A stretch of DNA of 64,000 nucleotides from positions 2,854,501 through 2,918,500 of the forward strand of contig NC_089453.1 of NCBI RefSeq assembly GCF_026210795.1, given 5' to 3'. A model generated the notes under the pieces. That model was not told the DNA's origin. It saw nothing but the letters and a program-made list of their open reading frames with translations, and ran no database searches. The position numbers were made by a program, and so were the translations under genes. Below are positions 22,226-34,795 of the stretch, piece by piece; positions within the stretch are counted from its first letter, which is position 1; each line of letters starts with the position of its first letter. This stretch comes from Rhizophagus irregularis. Taxonomy: Eukaryota > Glomeromycota > Glomeromycetes > Glomerales > Glomeraceae.

Positions 22226-23118
22226 CAGTCGCGTCGGAAAGTAATGCCCGATTTGAAAATGAAGACAAAAACAAAAATATTTGTATTTTTTCACCAGTAT
22301 ATACATTAGTAAAAAATTTATATCTAGTTTGCTTCTCATACTACATCAAATTTTCACAATCCCAGGGTGGCAGCCTTCCCAAAAACAGAACTATTTAAAT
22401 TTTCATTTTTTCTTCAGTACAGCTTTAAGTTCGCCTACAGCTTTTGGGAGGAGGTCAACACTTCTGGGTAATATATTGGTTCGTTTCTAATTGTTCTCTA
22501 CTTTGTTTTAAACCAAGTAAATTTGTTGGTAAATCACTAGTTGCAATTTTATTTAATTTTAGCTGATTTTTGGCTTAAAGATGAAATCTATAATTATCTT
22601 GCCACTCGTGATTATCTTGGCATCCAGTAATCCAAATTTGGCAAATAAGGGCTCATTGGATTCGTCTCGTCAAGATGAATTGAATGGTGGTCGGTTCATA
22701 TCTCTAGGATCAATATATGCTAAGATATACATTAAAATATATTTTGGACGTTTTTGCCATTATCTCGTGATATATCGATACTATACACATGGGCTGGCCA
22801 CCATTCGATGCGTCTCGAAGAGACTAATCCAATGAGCCTTTGATTATCAAAATTGGATCACTGGATAGTGAGCTATTCCCGATTTTATGAAATTCAGAGT
22901 TTCGAAAAATTTTCAGGTAAAGTATGTTTGGAGGTATATCTCGGCATCTATTGGACCTAAAGATATAATTCAACTAACATTGGACTCGTCTTGGTGAGGT
23001 GAATCCAACAAGCCTTAATTTGTCAAACTCTGATCACTGGATGCTGGGATAACCATGGTGGCTAAATAATTATAACCTCCATCTGTAAGTAATCGGGCAA
23101 TACTTTCTGACGTGACTG
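22226..23118. mobile_element. 893-bp Tc1/mariner-like MITE
   Basis: TIRs CAGTCGCGTCGGAAAGTAAT (22226) and the inverse ACTTTCTGACGTGACTG (ending 23118) are flanked by TA at 22224-22225 and 23119-23120. Three diverged copies of the recurrent module lie inside (about 22600-22735, 22795-22880, 22930-23055), with words such as GGATTCGTCTCGTCAAGATG and GATCACTGGAT. It sits in the LINE A ORF2. Short ORFs inside have no support. Confidence 0.85.
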
Positions 23119-23120
23119 TA

Positions 23121-25273
23121 CAAACCTATAAATAATCCTGATACTAGTCATATGACCACATTATGCGAAGATTTTGATACAGTGAGATTTTCTGTATCAT
23201 ATCATCACTCCCCAATAATAAAGCCACAGGGATTTCAGGAATTACCTACGAAGACATTAAACACACCTATCAAGTCTTCAAAGATTATATTAAAAAATTC
23301 TTTAATTTAATTCTTTAGGTTTAGATATATCCACAAGAATGGTCACGAGCATTACTATTTCCCATTCCCAAACCGAAAGATTGGGATTGCAAAATAGAAA
23401 ATACAGTATACGCTTAATAGTTTTATTAGAAACATTCCGAAAATTATTTGTAAAAATTTTAACACAAAGAATCAACATCTTATTAACAAGCTATAATTTA
23501 ATTAACAAAAATAATCATGCTGGCCTAATTGGTCAATCAACATTACAGCCCTTACAAGTTATCCAACACATTATAGAATCAGCCTACAAAGATAAAAAAC
23601 AGCTTTGGATTGGATTACATGATCTCAGCAAGGCGTATGACAGAGTCAACCTTTCGCTATTGAAATTAGTGCTGGAAAGATTACATTTTCCATCAACAAT
23701 CACCTTCCTTTTAATTTCCCTTTTTAGTAACAGAAAAAACAATGTTATTTTACCATCAGGCTTATCTACCGATTATGATGTCCTACAAAGCATAGATCAA
23801 GGAGAAGTAATCAGTCCTATTCTATGGATCATTTATTATGATCCCATGTTCACACACTTTTTGATTATGACTGAAAATTTACATATTACTTCTATCAACA
23901 AAATTAATAACATTTACCAACCGGATATAGACTTCAAAATTAACTACTTATCGTCAGTGGTGAGTTACCTTGACGATACTAGTTGGTTCGCTTCCTCAAA
24001 ATCACAATTAGAATCTAACCTCCAAATTGCCAATTCTTTTTATGAAATGGCAAATATTACCATCAATCACGATAAATATACTATAATAACTAATAACCAC
24101 AAATTCTGTAATAAAAAAATTCAACTACTAATCACTTCTACCAAGTCCATTCCTATTAAAATAGCCTCCCGTTTCTCTTCCAACCATATTCTTGGAATAT
24201 ATATCAACGCGTTCAACTCACATACACCAACGCTGAAAAAATCAAAAAAATTATTAATAATTTTGCTTATACGATGCATTTTAAGAAAATCACGCACGAC
24301 CATCTTATTTATATTATTAACAAGGTGTTACTTCTGAAATTGGAATATATTAACCAATTTACTATTTTCATATGATCACAATGTGAATCCCTATTAGCAC
24401 TGATTAAAAAATTATTCAAACAACATTTAAAATTACCAGTGTTCACACAGAATAATATTATTCATAACAAATTATTTTCTTCTATTAATAGTTTTTTTTA
24501 TAACCAATTTTATTCACACGTTTCAATAGTAAACGTTCTTTTTAACACTCCTTTATTTTCCACTATCGGTTTACAAAAAATTCTGAATACACAATACAAT
24601 TTTTGGATTCCTAATTTTTCAATATCCAAAGACCTATCTAACCCTATTTCTTCGACTTATCAATCACTTTTAATGCGTCAATTACGCTTATTTAATAAAT
24701 TTTATATTAATTTTTTACCACATTGTAATACTTCAATTATGGGTGGTAGTAATCCTATCGTCTCATATTACAAATCATATTCACAATTACAGGATTTATT
24801 CTCTACAGATTTACAAAGTTTATGAAAAAAGCGTATCATGTTCATGGATCAACTTACGTCCATCGATGGTTATCATCTAAGTACCTGGAAAGAGGTCAAA
24901 AAACAAAACCCAAAAGCTAATTTTAAAGGCCCTACACCATGATGGTTTCTAGATCTGGAAAATAGTAACATTATTATGGCAAAAAACTCACGCCATTTAC
25001 TAAAAACCTTGATTTATTGCCAGTAGTCAAATATGATTTTACTGCTCCATCCATCTTTAAAAAGAAAGCAACTCACCGTCCCAAAAATGAATGGATAATC
25101 TCTTGGAATTTTACTCACCAACAAGAATTTTATGGAAAAATGATAGAACAACAAAATGATATATATGGCACTAGCCTTACTTATAAAACACATTATATAC
25201 CGGCCCTTGAGACCAACACTAGAACAAATTTAACCCAAAAAATTAACATCTACTTTACATCCTTACTCGGGAA
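23121..25273 (+). pseudogene. LINE A reverse transcriptase and linker
   Basis: RT begins in SLPNNKATGISGITYEDIK (about 23212) with stops near 23320. Then PIPKPKDWDCKIENT appears, and an open frame 23339-24337 carries GLHDLSKAYDRVN (catalytic Asp), IDQGEVISPILW and the active-site box YLDDTSWFASS (about 23968). A thumb/linker region follows with PVVKYDFTAPSIFKKKATHR (about 25017) and WIISWNFTHQQEFYGKM, up to the Tnp2 insertion at 25274. At least four stops or shifts occur. The reaction would be cDNA synthesis at the nicked target. Confidence 0.8.
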
Positions 25274-25479
25274 CCCTATAAAAATTAATTGTCCGTAAAA
25301 TGTAATAGTAAATAATTGATAAATAACGGTCATATAGATGTCTAGTAATTTAACTATTTTATATATGTATTTTAAACGTTAAATATACGGAAAAATGAGC
25401 CCATCCGTTTTATGTTTGAAATTTAAATGTAAATTATTTGTTTATTAAATGTACTATTCTCACTAACCCATTCAATCAG

Positions 25480-28400
25480 TTATTCATCTGTATAATCTAC
25501 ATCCTTATCTATTACATAATAAGTAGTTTTAATCTGAAAAAACCCTACACAATGGTCTATAGCAAATGCATCAATGAATTCATGCGTTCCAAATTTTTGA
25601 AATGAAATAAGACTTGCACTATCTTCTCTAACATCTGCAGTCCAATGAATATATGCTAACATATAAGTTACTTTGTCAAATTCGTAAGCAAGATAATATT
25701 CAACCTGTCCATAAAATTTTTTCAATACAAATTCTGGTATTTTCCGAGGAAATGAAGACCATCTATCCACTTCCATAATTACCTATAAATTTATCATAGC
25801 AGATAAGATTAATGATAGCAATTTCATAACATAAATTAATATAATAATACATGTACCAAAACTGAGTAATTATTGCGAGCCCAATCTTGATTTTGTCTTG
25901 CCCATTTGGATCCAATCTGGTGGCCCTTTTTCGTCTGTAGGCGTCCATATTTCATGCCAAATGAAGAAAAGGACTATGAATTAAAAAAAAATAAATTATT
26001 TGATTAAAAAAAAGTCCTTTAAACAAATTTTCACATATAAAATTTGAAATTACCATTAACTTTCGGCCTCTAACATTGTGAGTCGTGGAAAAATGCTCTT
26101 TAATTTTTTTTAATTCTGACTGCCTAAGATTATGCCTTTTTGATGGAGATCGCAATACTTCTTCAGAATCAGGTTGAGAATATGCAAGATTATTTGAATT
26201 GTGCTTGACTTCTTGTAAAGGAAATATTGCTGTATGCATATTTTGATAAAATTGTAAATGATTGAACATTTCCTATACATGTATATTGTTAATTATATTC
26301 TTGTAAGGGTGTAACCGTGAACGAGCTAAAGGAAGTAACATTCCACAGACTCTTTCAATCGGAAATTGCCATGTAGCCCAACATGGACCTGTGTTTTCTA
26401 TACTATCGGCAATATGTAAAAGGTTGTGAAAGCATAATTTCATTGTACTTAGCCGCTCTTCCAAACTTTGATAATATTCTCTAAAATAAAAAATAAATTA
26501 AATATCAAGACTATACTATACAATTTGAAATTAAATTGATAATAAACTACTTACTTTTCATAATAATCATAAAAAGACTGAAATAAAAATCTAATATCAT
26601 TTATATCTTGAGATGTTAATGATAATTTTTGACATAAACGCATTAACAAATTTTGCCCATCCTTTGTAATGTTTCTGTGGCATTCTACCTTTCAAAAGAG
26701 GCAATGAATACATGGTAATCCAGGCAGCCCATTCTTTAGCTTTATAACCTTTATGGTATAATACTATATTGCGTGGTGGTCGTCCAAAACAAGTTGGAAA
26801 CTCTTTTCGTGCTTGATGCATTTCTTCACCGATAATCTTCCATTCAGATTGGCTAAGAATATAATCACCAATATTTTGATCACTATTATCATTAAAAAAA
26901 GTTCCGGTCCATAATTTGAACATGTAATAGGCAATATTCTCATATATAAAATGCATTAGATTAATCGGAAAAGAATTTGGAAAATGAATTGCTTTAAGGT
27001 TAAAGAGTATACTACGCCCTTTTATTCCTTATAAATAAATAATTATTAAAATTACTAAAACAATAAAATTTAATTAAGAGTTATATATACCAAATTCAGT
27101 TTCTAATTCTTTTCTTTCTCTTTTTGAATTTGCTTGGTTTAATTGAAAAATTTGATCTTTAAACTGCCTATGAGTTCGCAAAGGTAAATTTTCAGGATCA
27201 TATCTTTCATATTCATTTTCTTTTTCCATAGGTGGTTTAGTAGGAAAATACACATGATTTAAGTAAATACCACGAATATCACAAAACTGGCACCCCTTAT
27301 ATGAATTATGGCCAGTTAATTGCATGAGTTTGGTCAATCCTGGAGTATCACCTGACCATGATAAAATATGGGCATGTAATAAAAATGTTTCATTTTTTAA
27401 TCTGTCATAGCAATCTATCCCATCTAAAAGTAATAAAATATAAAATATTACTAAATATTATAAAATCAAAAAATTTAAATCAAGGAAAAATTACCTTCCA
27501 GTTCTTTTAATTCTTTAATTATAGGATACATAAATGAATTAAAGTCTTTGGGTTCTTTTGGGCCTGGAATAATTGCTGCTATTAAGAGATTTTCTTTTTT
27601 AACACGTTCTTCAGGACATATATTGGCATTAATTATAAGGACAACCCAGCAATCATCTGTTTTTTGTTGAAAGATTTGGTAGCCATCAACAGAACCCATT
27701 AATGCAACATCTCTATCATCTTCAAAATATCCATTAGATAAAAGTTTTTGGTATCTAGCGCCATCAAATATATCTCCAATTATTCCATCTAAACCAAATC
27801 CTTGACGACTTGTATAATTTGCACGATATCTCAACTCTTTGGAACGTTTTGGATCTTGATATTGAATTCTAAGACGGTCTTTAATGGAAAAAAAGGCCAT
27901 TTGTTGTCGTGAAACATGTTTTCTAGTCTGAAATCTTGATGTTTGACAATATTCACAAAAATCATTGTCTTTATACTTTCCTGTATAAGCGCAACAAGAG
28001 TTGATACAAGTATCTACCCATGTAGGTTTTATTGGAACAATTGATTCTAGTGTTTTTTTAACTTGAAATAAACTAATATCATTACCATTAACTGCTACCA
28101 TGGTTTGATGAAATGCATTATCCGTTAAGTTACACTGAGATTTAACTCGAAATAATCTTAAAGCACAAGTTAATTCTTCAGTTAATTGTATCTCTCCTTC
28201 AAAATCTATATTAAATAAATGAATTAGATTTGAGTAAATATTTCAAATTATTTAATCCTTATATATTTTTTGTACCTGAATTATCTGCAGAAGATTCACT
28301 TAATTCAGAAAGTTCATCGGTTACATTTGGAGATAATTCTTGCTCTACATCAGACTCATCAATATTAAAAAAACAATCATCTCGTCCAGAAGATAAATTT

Positions 28401-28810
28401 TCCATATTATCCAATAAACTTGATGATTCATTTAATCCATTTTCTTCCGGCCTTTAAAATTGTATTTTATTAAAAATTAAAAATTGAAGTACTAAAATTT
28501 ATTAAAAAATATACCTATCGACACTTGTAGATATAATATTAGCTTCAGAAGCGTTAGAATGCAAAAAATCAATATTTTCATCTTGATCCATAAGCATAGA
28601 AGATTCACTTTCAGAACTAGAATGTATATCTGAAATACTTAAACTTGAGGTTGTTGAACTTAAAGTTGAGTTTATTTCTGCTGTTTTTTTTTCTTGTTTG
28701 CGATGTCTAGTTCTTGTAGATTTTGAAATTAAACATCCAACTCCTTCAGTGTCATTTTGACGACATTTTAAACATGTACAAAGAACTTTTTTAGATGTTT
28801 GATTTAACAT
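25480..28810 (-). pseudogene. Tnp2-family transposase, near-intact, multi-exon
   Basis: Predicted exons (minus): 28810-28515, 28452-28276, 28205-27495, 27423-27091, 27027-26555, 26480 to about 26055, about 25970-25864, and about 25791-25480. All listed introns are GT-AG and keep frame. The N-terminus has a Cys cluster (VLCTCLKCRQNDTEGVGC) and a Ser/acidic linker. The Tnp2 core has CINSCCAYTGKYKDNDFCEY, DVALMGSVDGYQIFQQKTDD (about 27700), SWSGDTPGLTKLMQLTGH, CQFCDIRG and KEWAAWITMYSLPLLKGR. The C-terminal domain has FYGQVEYYLAYEF and AIDHCVGFFQ. Two lesions are seen: a frameshift near 26650 and an in-frame TAG at 26272-26270 where Gln is expected. It would excise elements with CCCTATAAAA-type ends. 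Confidence 0.88.
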
Positions 28811-29064
28811 GTTTAATATAAATTCAATCCAATCGAAAAAACAAACAATTTGTTAAATAGCTTAATTGTCTTACATATTTATACTTAAATGTATATAATT
28901 GACTTAAATGATAAATATTACAATATTATGATGTAATACACTTATCTATATATATACCTGATTAACTTTACATTAACTTTTTAAAGATATAAATACGTAA
29001 AGTTTAAGTAATTTTTTCAAACTAATTAAAAAACTACTAATTAATTATCTTCTTAATTATAAAT
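28811..29064. promoter_or_regulatory. Divergent promoter region of the Tnp2 element
   Basis: A 254-bp AT-rich gap separates the start codons of the two divergent genes. It contains several TATATA-like words (about 28890 and 28950), but no specific box can be assigned. Position is the only evidence. Confidence 0.4.
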
Positions 29065-30625
29065 ATGTCCAAACATATCATTCAAAAATATCCAAAAAAA
29101 AAATTTACTAAAGAGAGTTCAAAAGAGTTTGATAATAAAAGTGACTACAATTCTAACCTTGAAAGTTCAGATAATAATAATGATAATCAAAAAGAAGATA
29201 TGTTATCAAAAATTTTAACTCGTATTACTGCCTTAGAAAATGAAAATAAGACATTGAAAGTTGAATTAAAAAATAAATCATCAGTTTCAAGTTCAAGAAA
29301 TAAAGAAACTTCAAATATTATAAAGTCCAGTTCCAATAAATTTATTCAAAAAATGGATAGGGTGGTGCCTAAATTGACGTCCAAAAAGCATGCAGAATCC
29401 AGCTTAGAACAATCAAGCTCTGAACAAGAATCAGATAGTGATACAGAAGCAGAAGTATATGAAAAAGATATTTTACATAAAGATTGTAAGACTAAAGAAG
29501 ACGTTTCACATGAAGATTGTATGACTAAAGATGCTTCACACGAAGGTTGTAAAATTAAAGATGATCTACCAATTCCAAAACCTGTCAACTTTACAAATTT
29601 GCATTCAAAATTGAACTTGGAAAAGAATGTATATCAAAGTTATAAGGTGAATTTAATAAAGTATAATATTAATTATCAAATATTAATTAATTGTTTTTTA
29701 ATGTGTTTTTTTCTAATTTAGACTGCTTTCTATAACCTTGTTGATCGGCATACTTCTGCTGAAGTACAATATAAAAACCTTGATAAAAAAACTAAAGCTG
29801 GTATTATTCGCAAGTTTAAGAAAGATAATCCTCATTTTCCAAATTGCATTGGTGATTGGGCCTTAATATATCTTATGCGTCGTAAAATAAATTTTAATCG
29901 TATGTATTATATTACATAATTAATATTTTTACATTTGTAATAAATATAATTTACTAAATAATGAATTGTTTTTTTATAGGTGATAATATCCGCCGTCAGA
30001 ATATGAACAAAAGGCGAGCTGTGAAAAATAAACCAGTTAATAAAAGACGTGCAAAAAATAATGTTATATACGCAAAAACACTTGGCAATAATACTGAAGA
30101 GCCTAAAATACAAGATACCTATCAGCAGTCTGAACAGTCTGAAGAAGATTTTAATAGTGATGACGAAGCAAGAAATTCAGAATGTGAAGATCATGAAAAG
30201 CAAAATGATGATGAGTTAGTACTACGTGATTCAACTAAATTTAATAAATTGGATGACTCTTCTGTATATGTATAAAATAAATTTATTTGATTAATAATTA
30301 ACTGGAATAATGGAGATATTTCCTTTAAATATTAGGAATGTCAAATCAAATCCACGACGAAACAATAGAAATAAAGAATCTATTGAAAAACAGCAAATTG
30401 AAAAACAGCAAATTGAAAAACAGAACAAATTGCCAAATAAATCTTCAAATTCGTATGTATCTTTTAAATGTGTAATAAATAATTGATTTTATTAATATTT
30501 ATTCTGTTAACATTAGAAAATCAACACCGCAGCCAACACTTCGTAGATCTTCTCGTAAAAAGACAAATGTTGAAAAACGTCCAATTGATGAAGGTAATAA
30601 TTCAAGCAAACCTGCCAAAAAATGA
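29065..30625 (+). CDS. Second protein of the Tnp2 element (function unknown)
   Basis: Exons: 29065-29646, 29722-29899, 29980 to about 30255, about 30335-30449 and 30517-30625, with GT-AG introns. The join of the third and fourth exons did not resolve in phase. The protein begins MSKHIIQKYPKKKF, has a short coiled coil (ITALENENKTLKVELKNK), a Ser/Glu-rich stretch and an imperfect Cys-containing repeat (HKDCKTKED, HEDCMTKD, HEGCKIKDD). Next is a basic globular-looking domain spanning the first introns (YQSYK/TAFYNLVDRHTSAE, IRKFKKDNPHFPNCIGDWAL, YLMRRKINFNR) and a tail with KQQIE repeats and RRSSRKKTNVEKRP. CACTA elements often encode a second DNA-binding accessory protein; I infer such a role but recognise no family. 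Confidence 0.7.
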
Positions 30626-30917
30626 CAATATAAAAGGAAATAAAAGTCATAACTTTTACAATAGGAATTTACTATACATAAATTGACCTTATTATGTAAC
30701 AATTGCATTTCACATTATGTTTAAACATGTTATTTGAACGTTATTTGTTCATTAAATTAGTGCTTGTTTATATTTACAATACAACTTACGAATATTCAAT
30801 ATTGCATTAAATAAAATTATGTTTAAATAATAAACAAATAATGATATTTCGAATAATATATGGTTAAATAACATTTTTTTACATACATTTTACGGAAATT
30901 GTGTTTTCATAGGGGAA

Positions 30918-32887
30918 ACTGTGGCCATGGTGTTCCATTTAGTGGCGATTTATGCCCTAAATGTATTTTAGTTTCACTTACGTCACAACTTATACTTTTT
31001 AAAATTCATTCCAAAAAATATAAACCTCAACATAACCATTTAATAATGGATAATACTTTAGTTTTTCCAATTACACTTTTACACACGCTTCGTTTATTAG
31101 CTCTTTCTATTAGTAAACATAAATTGATTACACCTAATAACTTTCCTACTCATGTTCCTATTTTATCAACATTAGATTCGTATTTAAATATGAATTTGGA
31201 ATTTTTTATAAATTCACCAAATTTAAATTTAAACATTTCTTCATTATTATTTATAAATAATATTTTTATAGGACAGCGAGATTCAATTATTCAATTATTA
31301 GAAATAGCAAAAAATTTTACTTCACAATCACATTTTATTTTTTATACTGATGGTTCGTTTACTAAATTAGATAAAAGTTCTTCTTCTCCTACTTAAATGG
31401 GATTTGCTTGGATTGAGATATCCAATTCGAGCTGAGATTTTGGACCACCACCACCTTCATTTAAAGGAGCTTTATCTTTCAATCCATCTTCAACAAAGGC
31501 AGAAATTTACGCCCTTTTGACAGCAATTATTGCAGTACCTAATCATAATGTAATGGATGTTTACACAGATTCGCTTAACGTGATCCATACTTTTCACAAA
31601 ATTACTAACAAATTAACTTCGATCTGCCAAACATTGAAATGTAATAATCATATAGCATGGCGCTTAATTGATACATTAATCATGAAAAAGTCTCTTACCA
31701 TACACTTACACAAAAATAAAGCTCATTCCAACGATCATTGGAATGACATAGCAGATAATCTTGCCAATATAGCACATACTCTTTTACCCATTGAAATCAA
31801 TCCAACCAACCTTTCAGGTTCTTTAATGACTCCTCCATAGGCTTCTTTAGCTTCTGTTGATCATGATATTAGAAAATTTGGTCACAATATTACCGACCTT
31901 TACACATTCGACAAATTCCTGGGCAACCCGTCATTATCATCCATATTCGATAGATTTCCTATATCATCAATACATTGGTCGCTCACACAACATTAGTTAC
32001 ATCATAATTCTACACAGGACGTTTGTAACTCTACAAAATCATTATACGACGCTTTTAAAATCAAATCCCTCAACCACATTTTACCTTGTGGCAACGTCCT
32101 AACTAAACATTATCCAGAGTTATATTCTGCTACTGACATTCCTTGTCCTTTTTGTAACAATCATCAAGATACCAATGAACATCTGGGGATATGTATGAAT
32201 CTGTTTTCCGTTATCAATAAAACTTTACTAGATCATAGAAATATTCTTCAACAATTGATTATGGACAATTCATTGCATAGTTCGCTTCTTGTAAAATCAG
32301 CGATTGAACACTTTAATCTTCTTTCTCCAATTTTGGAGAATAATTCTCATACTCACCCTGTGTATTTATTCATACATCAATTAATCCCTCAAGATTTATA
32401 TAATCTAATTCGATCCTTTATTTTTAATGATAAAGTTACCTGTAAAATAATATGGGATTTCCTTTTATCTTTTCACGAACAAATTTATCAACAAATATGG
32501 CCGAAATACTGTTCTTTGTTAAGAACTTGGGAACAACGCAATGGCATTACTTCTAAACGTAAATGTAATTATCAACAAAATAGATCTGTTAAAAAACATC
32601 AACTATCGTCTTCTTTGACTCGACCTAGTATTGCAATAAATACCCTATCCAGCCCACAAGATTCACCTCAGGCTTGATGGCAGATGACTTCTATACCTCC
32701 AAATGGCGTTATTATTCGCAATTCTTATCCTTGGTCTTCAGCGGCACCATCTAATCATCCTCCGAACTTTCACAATTACCAATGTGGTTGATCTTGTGCA
32801 TGTGTAATTTTTTACATTCTGGTGGATGGTTATCTTCTGTCTGGCATCCTAGTAGTTTCATGTTAGATATAGATCATTTTTCTTTAC
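30918..32887 (+). pseudogene. LINE A RNase H domain and C-terminal zinc finger
   Basis: The host frame resumes after the Tnp2 element as GNCGHGVPFSGDLCPKC. The RNase H catalytic set is present: FYTDGSFTKLD (about 31338), STKAEIYALL (about 31490), DVYTDSLNVIHTF (about 31555) and HSNDHWNDIADNLA (about 31725). Stops at 31394-31396 and 31838-31840 break it. A terminal CCHC-type finger CPFCNNHQDTNEHLGIC lies at about 32143-32193, followed by an open C-terminal frame to TGA at 32677. RNase H would remove template RNA during integration. The apparent start ATG at 30899 belongs to the Tnp2 element end, not to this gene. Confidence 0.8.
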
Positions 32888-33353
32888 GGGTCTGGTACGA
32901 AATCCTGACACACAAAATCCCGACATACATAATCCCGACTACCAAAATCCTGAAATAAGAAAATCCCGACTAGTACAAATTTCCGACAGTTACAAAATCC
33001 CGAAATTTACAAAATCCTGAAATTTAATAATCTGGCCTCATGTTACTTTCTTAATCTGTATATATTATGTTCATAAAAGACTACTAATACATTTGATAAT
33101 TATTAAAGTGAAACAATCAGCCACATATTTAAAGTACAAAGAATAAATATTGCTATATTAGTATTAGAAGTTGTTTCTTTGTATAAGTTATATTGCTATA
33201 TTAGTATTAGAAGTTGTTTCTTTGTATGTATAAGCTAAAAATATATTGATAATAAATATTCTGCGCATCTTTGATATTACAAATGTTTACTCATCCTTAG
33301 TCACGGAAACTTATTTCTCTATTCCATATATTGGTTACAAAAACTTATTAAAA

Positions 33354-34795
33354 ATGGATGAAATATGTGAAATTGTACCATCACAAAAAGAAAATAATAA
33401 AATAAATGTTCGTGGTTATTTAATGGTAAAAGATAAAATGAGAAACAACACTTATTATTGGTGTTGTGAAAAAAGAAAAGAAAATTGTAGAGGTCGAGCC
33501 ACAACAATCTTACTTGATAGTTTACATTACCTTAAAAACTTTACTGAACATCACCACTCACCTCAGGCTAGTAGTAATGTAAAGGTTGCAAAAACTGTTG
33601 CCCAAATCAAATAAAAATCTCGTGAAATAAGAGACAAACCTGCACGAATTATCCAAGATATCACTGCCAGAATGTCTCAAGAGTATCATCCTTATATGCC
33701 ATCTACTATTGCTCTTCGTGCAAGGATTAAACGTGTTAGGAGATCAGAAATGCCTCCACAACCACAGACTCTTGGAGAAATTAATATTCCAGATTTTCTT
33801 AGCAGAACTTTAAATGGAGATTCTTTCTTAGTAAAAGATTTTATGTTTGGTGAAGATCGGATTTTACTATTTACAACAAAAGCAAATATTCAACACTTAT
33901 CTCAAGCTCCATTTTTAATGATGAATGGAACTTTTGATACAGTTCCAGTAATATTCTGTCAGTTATATAGTATACATGCACCTGTTGGTAGAGAAAATTC
34001 AAGAATCCTCCCACTTGTTTACTCACTAACAACTAGTAAGTCATAAGAAATATATAGATGCTTGTTTGAAGAATTGATTGATTTTGCAGCAGAAAATAGC
34101 ATTGACTTACAACCATCAGTGGTTATAACTGATTTTAAACAAGCATCAATAAATGCATTACGCCATGTGTTTCCTAATATCCGCAATAAAGGATGTTTTT
34201 TTCACTTGGGACAATCAGGTTGGCGAAAAATACAATCATGTGGACTTGCTACTAGATATGGTAATGATGAGCATTTTAGTTTAATGCTGCGTCATTTGTT
34301 TGCTTTAGCATTTTTACCATCTAACGAAATTCCAGAAGCATTTATTAATACATTAAAGCTTGAAATGCCTCCAGAAGCAGATGAAGTTGTTAAGTGGTTT
34401 GAAGAAAATTATGTGTATGGAAAGATACGTCGCCATCTTAGAAATGGCAATACTATTCGTGGAGCTCCTTTATTCCCTCCAGAGTTGTGGTCAGTACATG
34501 ATTCAATTGAAACAGGAATTCCACGAACACAAAATATAGTAGAAGCCTGGCATAGGCGTTGGAATATTTTAGTTGGTAAAGCCATGTTGGTGTTTATACG
34601 ATAATTCAGGAGTTACAAAAAGAACAACAGAATGTTGAATTTCAAATTGAATGTATTATTCGTGGTGAAAAAAAACCACCAACAAAAAGGGCCTTAGTTG
34701 ATAGAGAAAATAGAATAATGACGATTATTAATGATCGAGAAAACCGCTCATTGATGGATTTTCTCCGGGGAATCGCGCACAACCTTTCATTGTAA
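33354..34795 (+). pseudogene. MULE transposase with FLYWCH-type finger
   Basis: From ATG 33354: MDEICEIVPSQKENNKINVR, then a FLYWCH-like finger (YYWCCEKRKENCRGRA...NFTEHHHSP). Stop TAA at 33612-33614. The frame continues with LRARIKRVRRSEMPP and the MULE core: MMNGTFDTVP (about 33919; the family has DGTF, so the first catalytic Asp is Asn here), a TAA at 34044-34046, VVITDFKQASINAL (about 34120), GCFFHLGQSGWRKIQ, and IVEAWHRRWNILVG with the catalytic Glu region. A shift near 34585 leads to a C-terminus GVYTIIQELQKEQQNVEF ending RGIAHNLSL at 34795. It is inactive as read. Confidence 0.88.

Larger units (their letters stand above)
25274..30914. mobile_element. Tnp2 (CACTA/Plavaka-like) transposon, TSD GAA
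   Basis: The left end CCCTATAAAAATTAATTGTC (25274) and the right end's reverse complement CCCTATGAAAACACAATTTC (from 30914) form TIRs; both continue into CCGTAAAATGTA. GAA flanks both sides (25271-25273 and 30915-30917). Two divergent genes fill it: the Tnp2 transposase (minus, 28810-25480) and a second protein (plus, 29065-30625), separated by a 254-bp shared promoter region. Two-gene layout, 3-bp TSD and Tnp2 fit CACTA-like elements. It interrupts LINE A between the linker and RNase H regions. Confidence 0.92.

Noticed and set aside
22207-22835. Small ORFs of 63-84 codons, one with a signal-peptide-like start
   Set aside because: They lie inside the mariner-like MITE (22226-23118); the hydrophobic start (MKSIIILPLVIILASS) is AT-rich chance sequence running into the recurrent module.
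30899-30920. ATG at 30899 as the start of the RNase H protein
   Set aside because: The first codons come from the Tnp2 element's terminal repeat; the LINE sequence begins after the GAA duplication at 30917.
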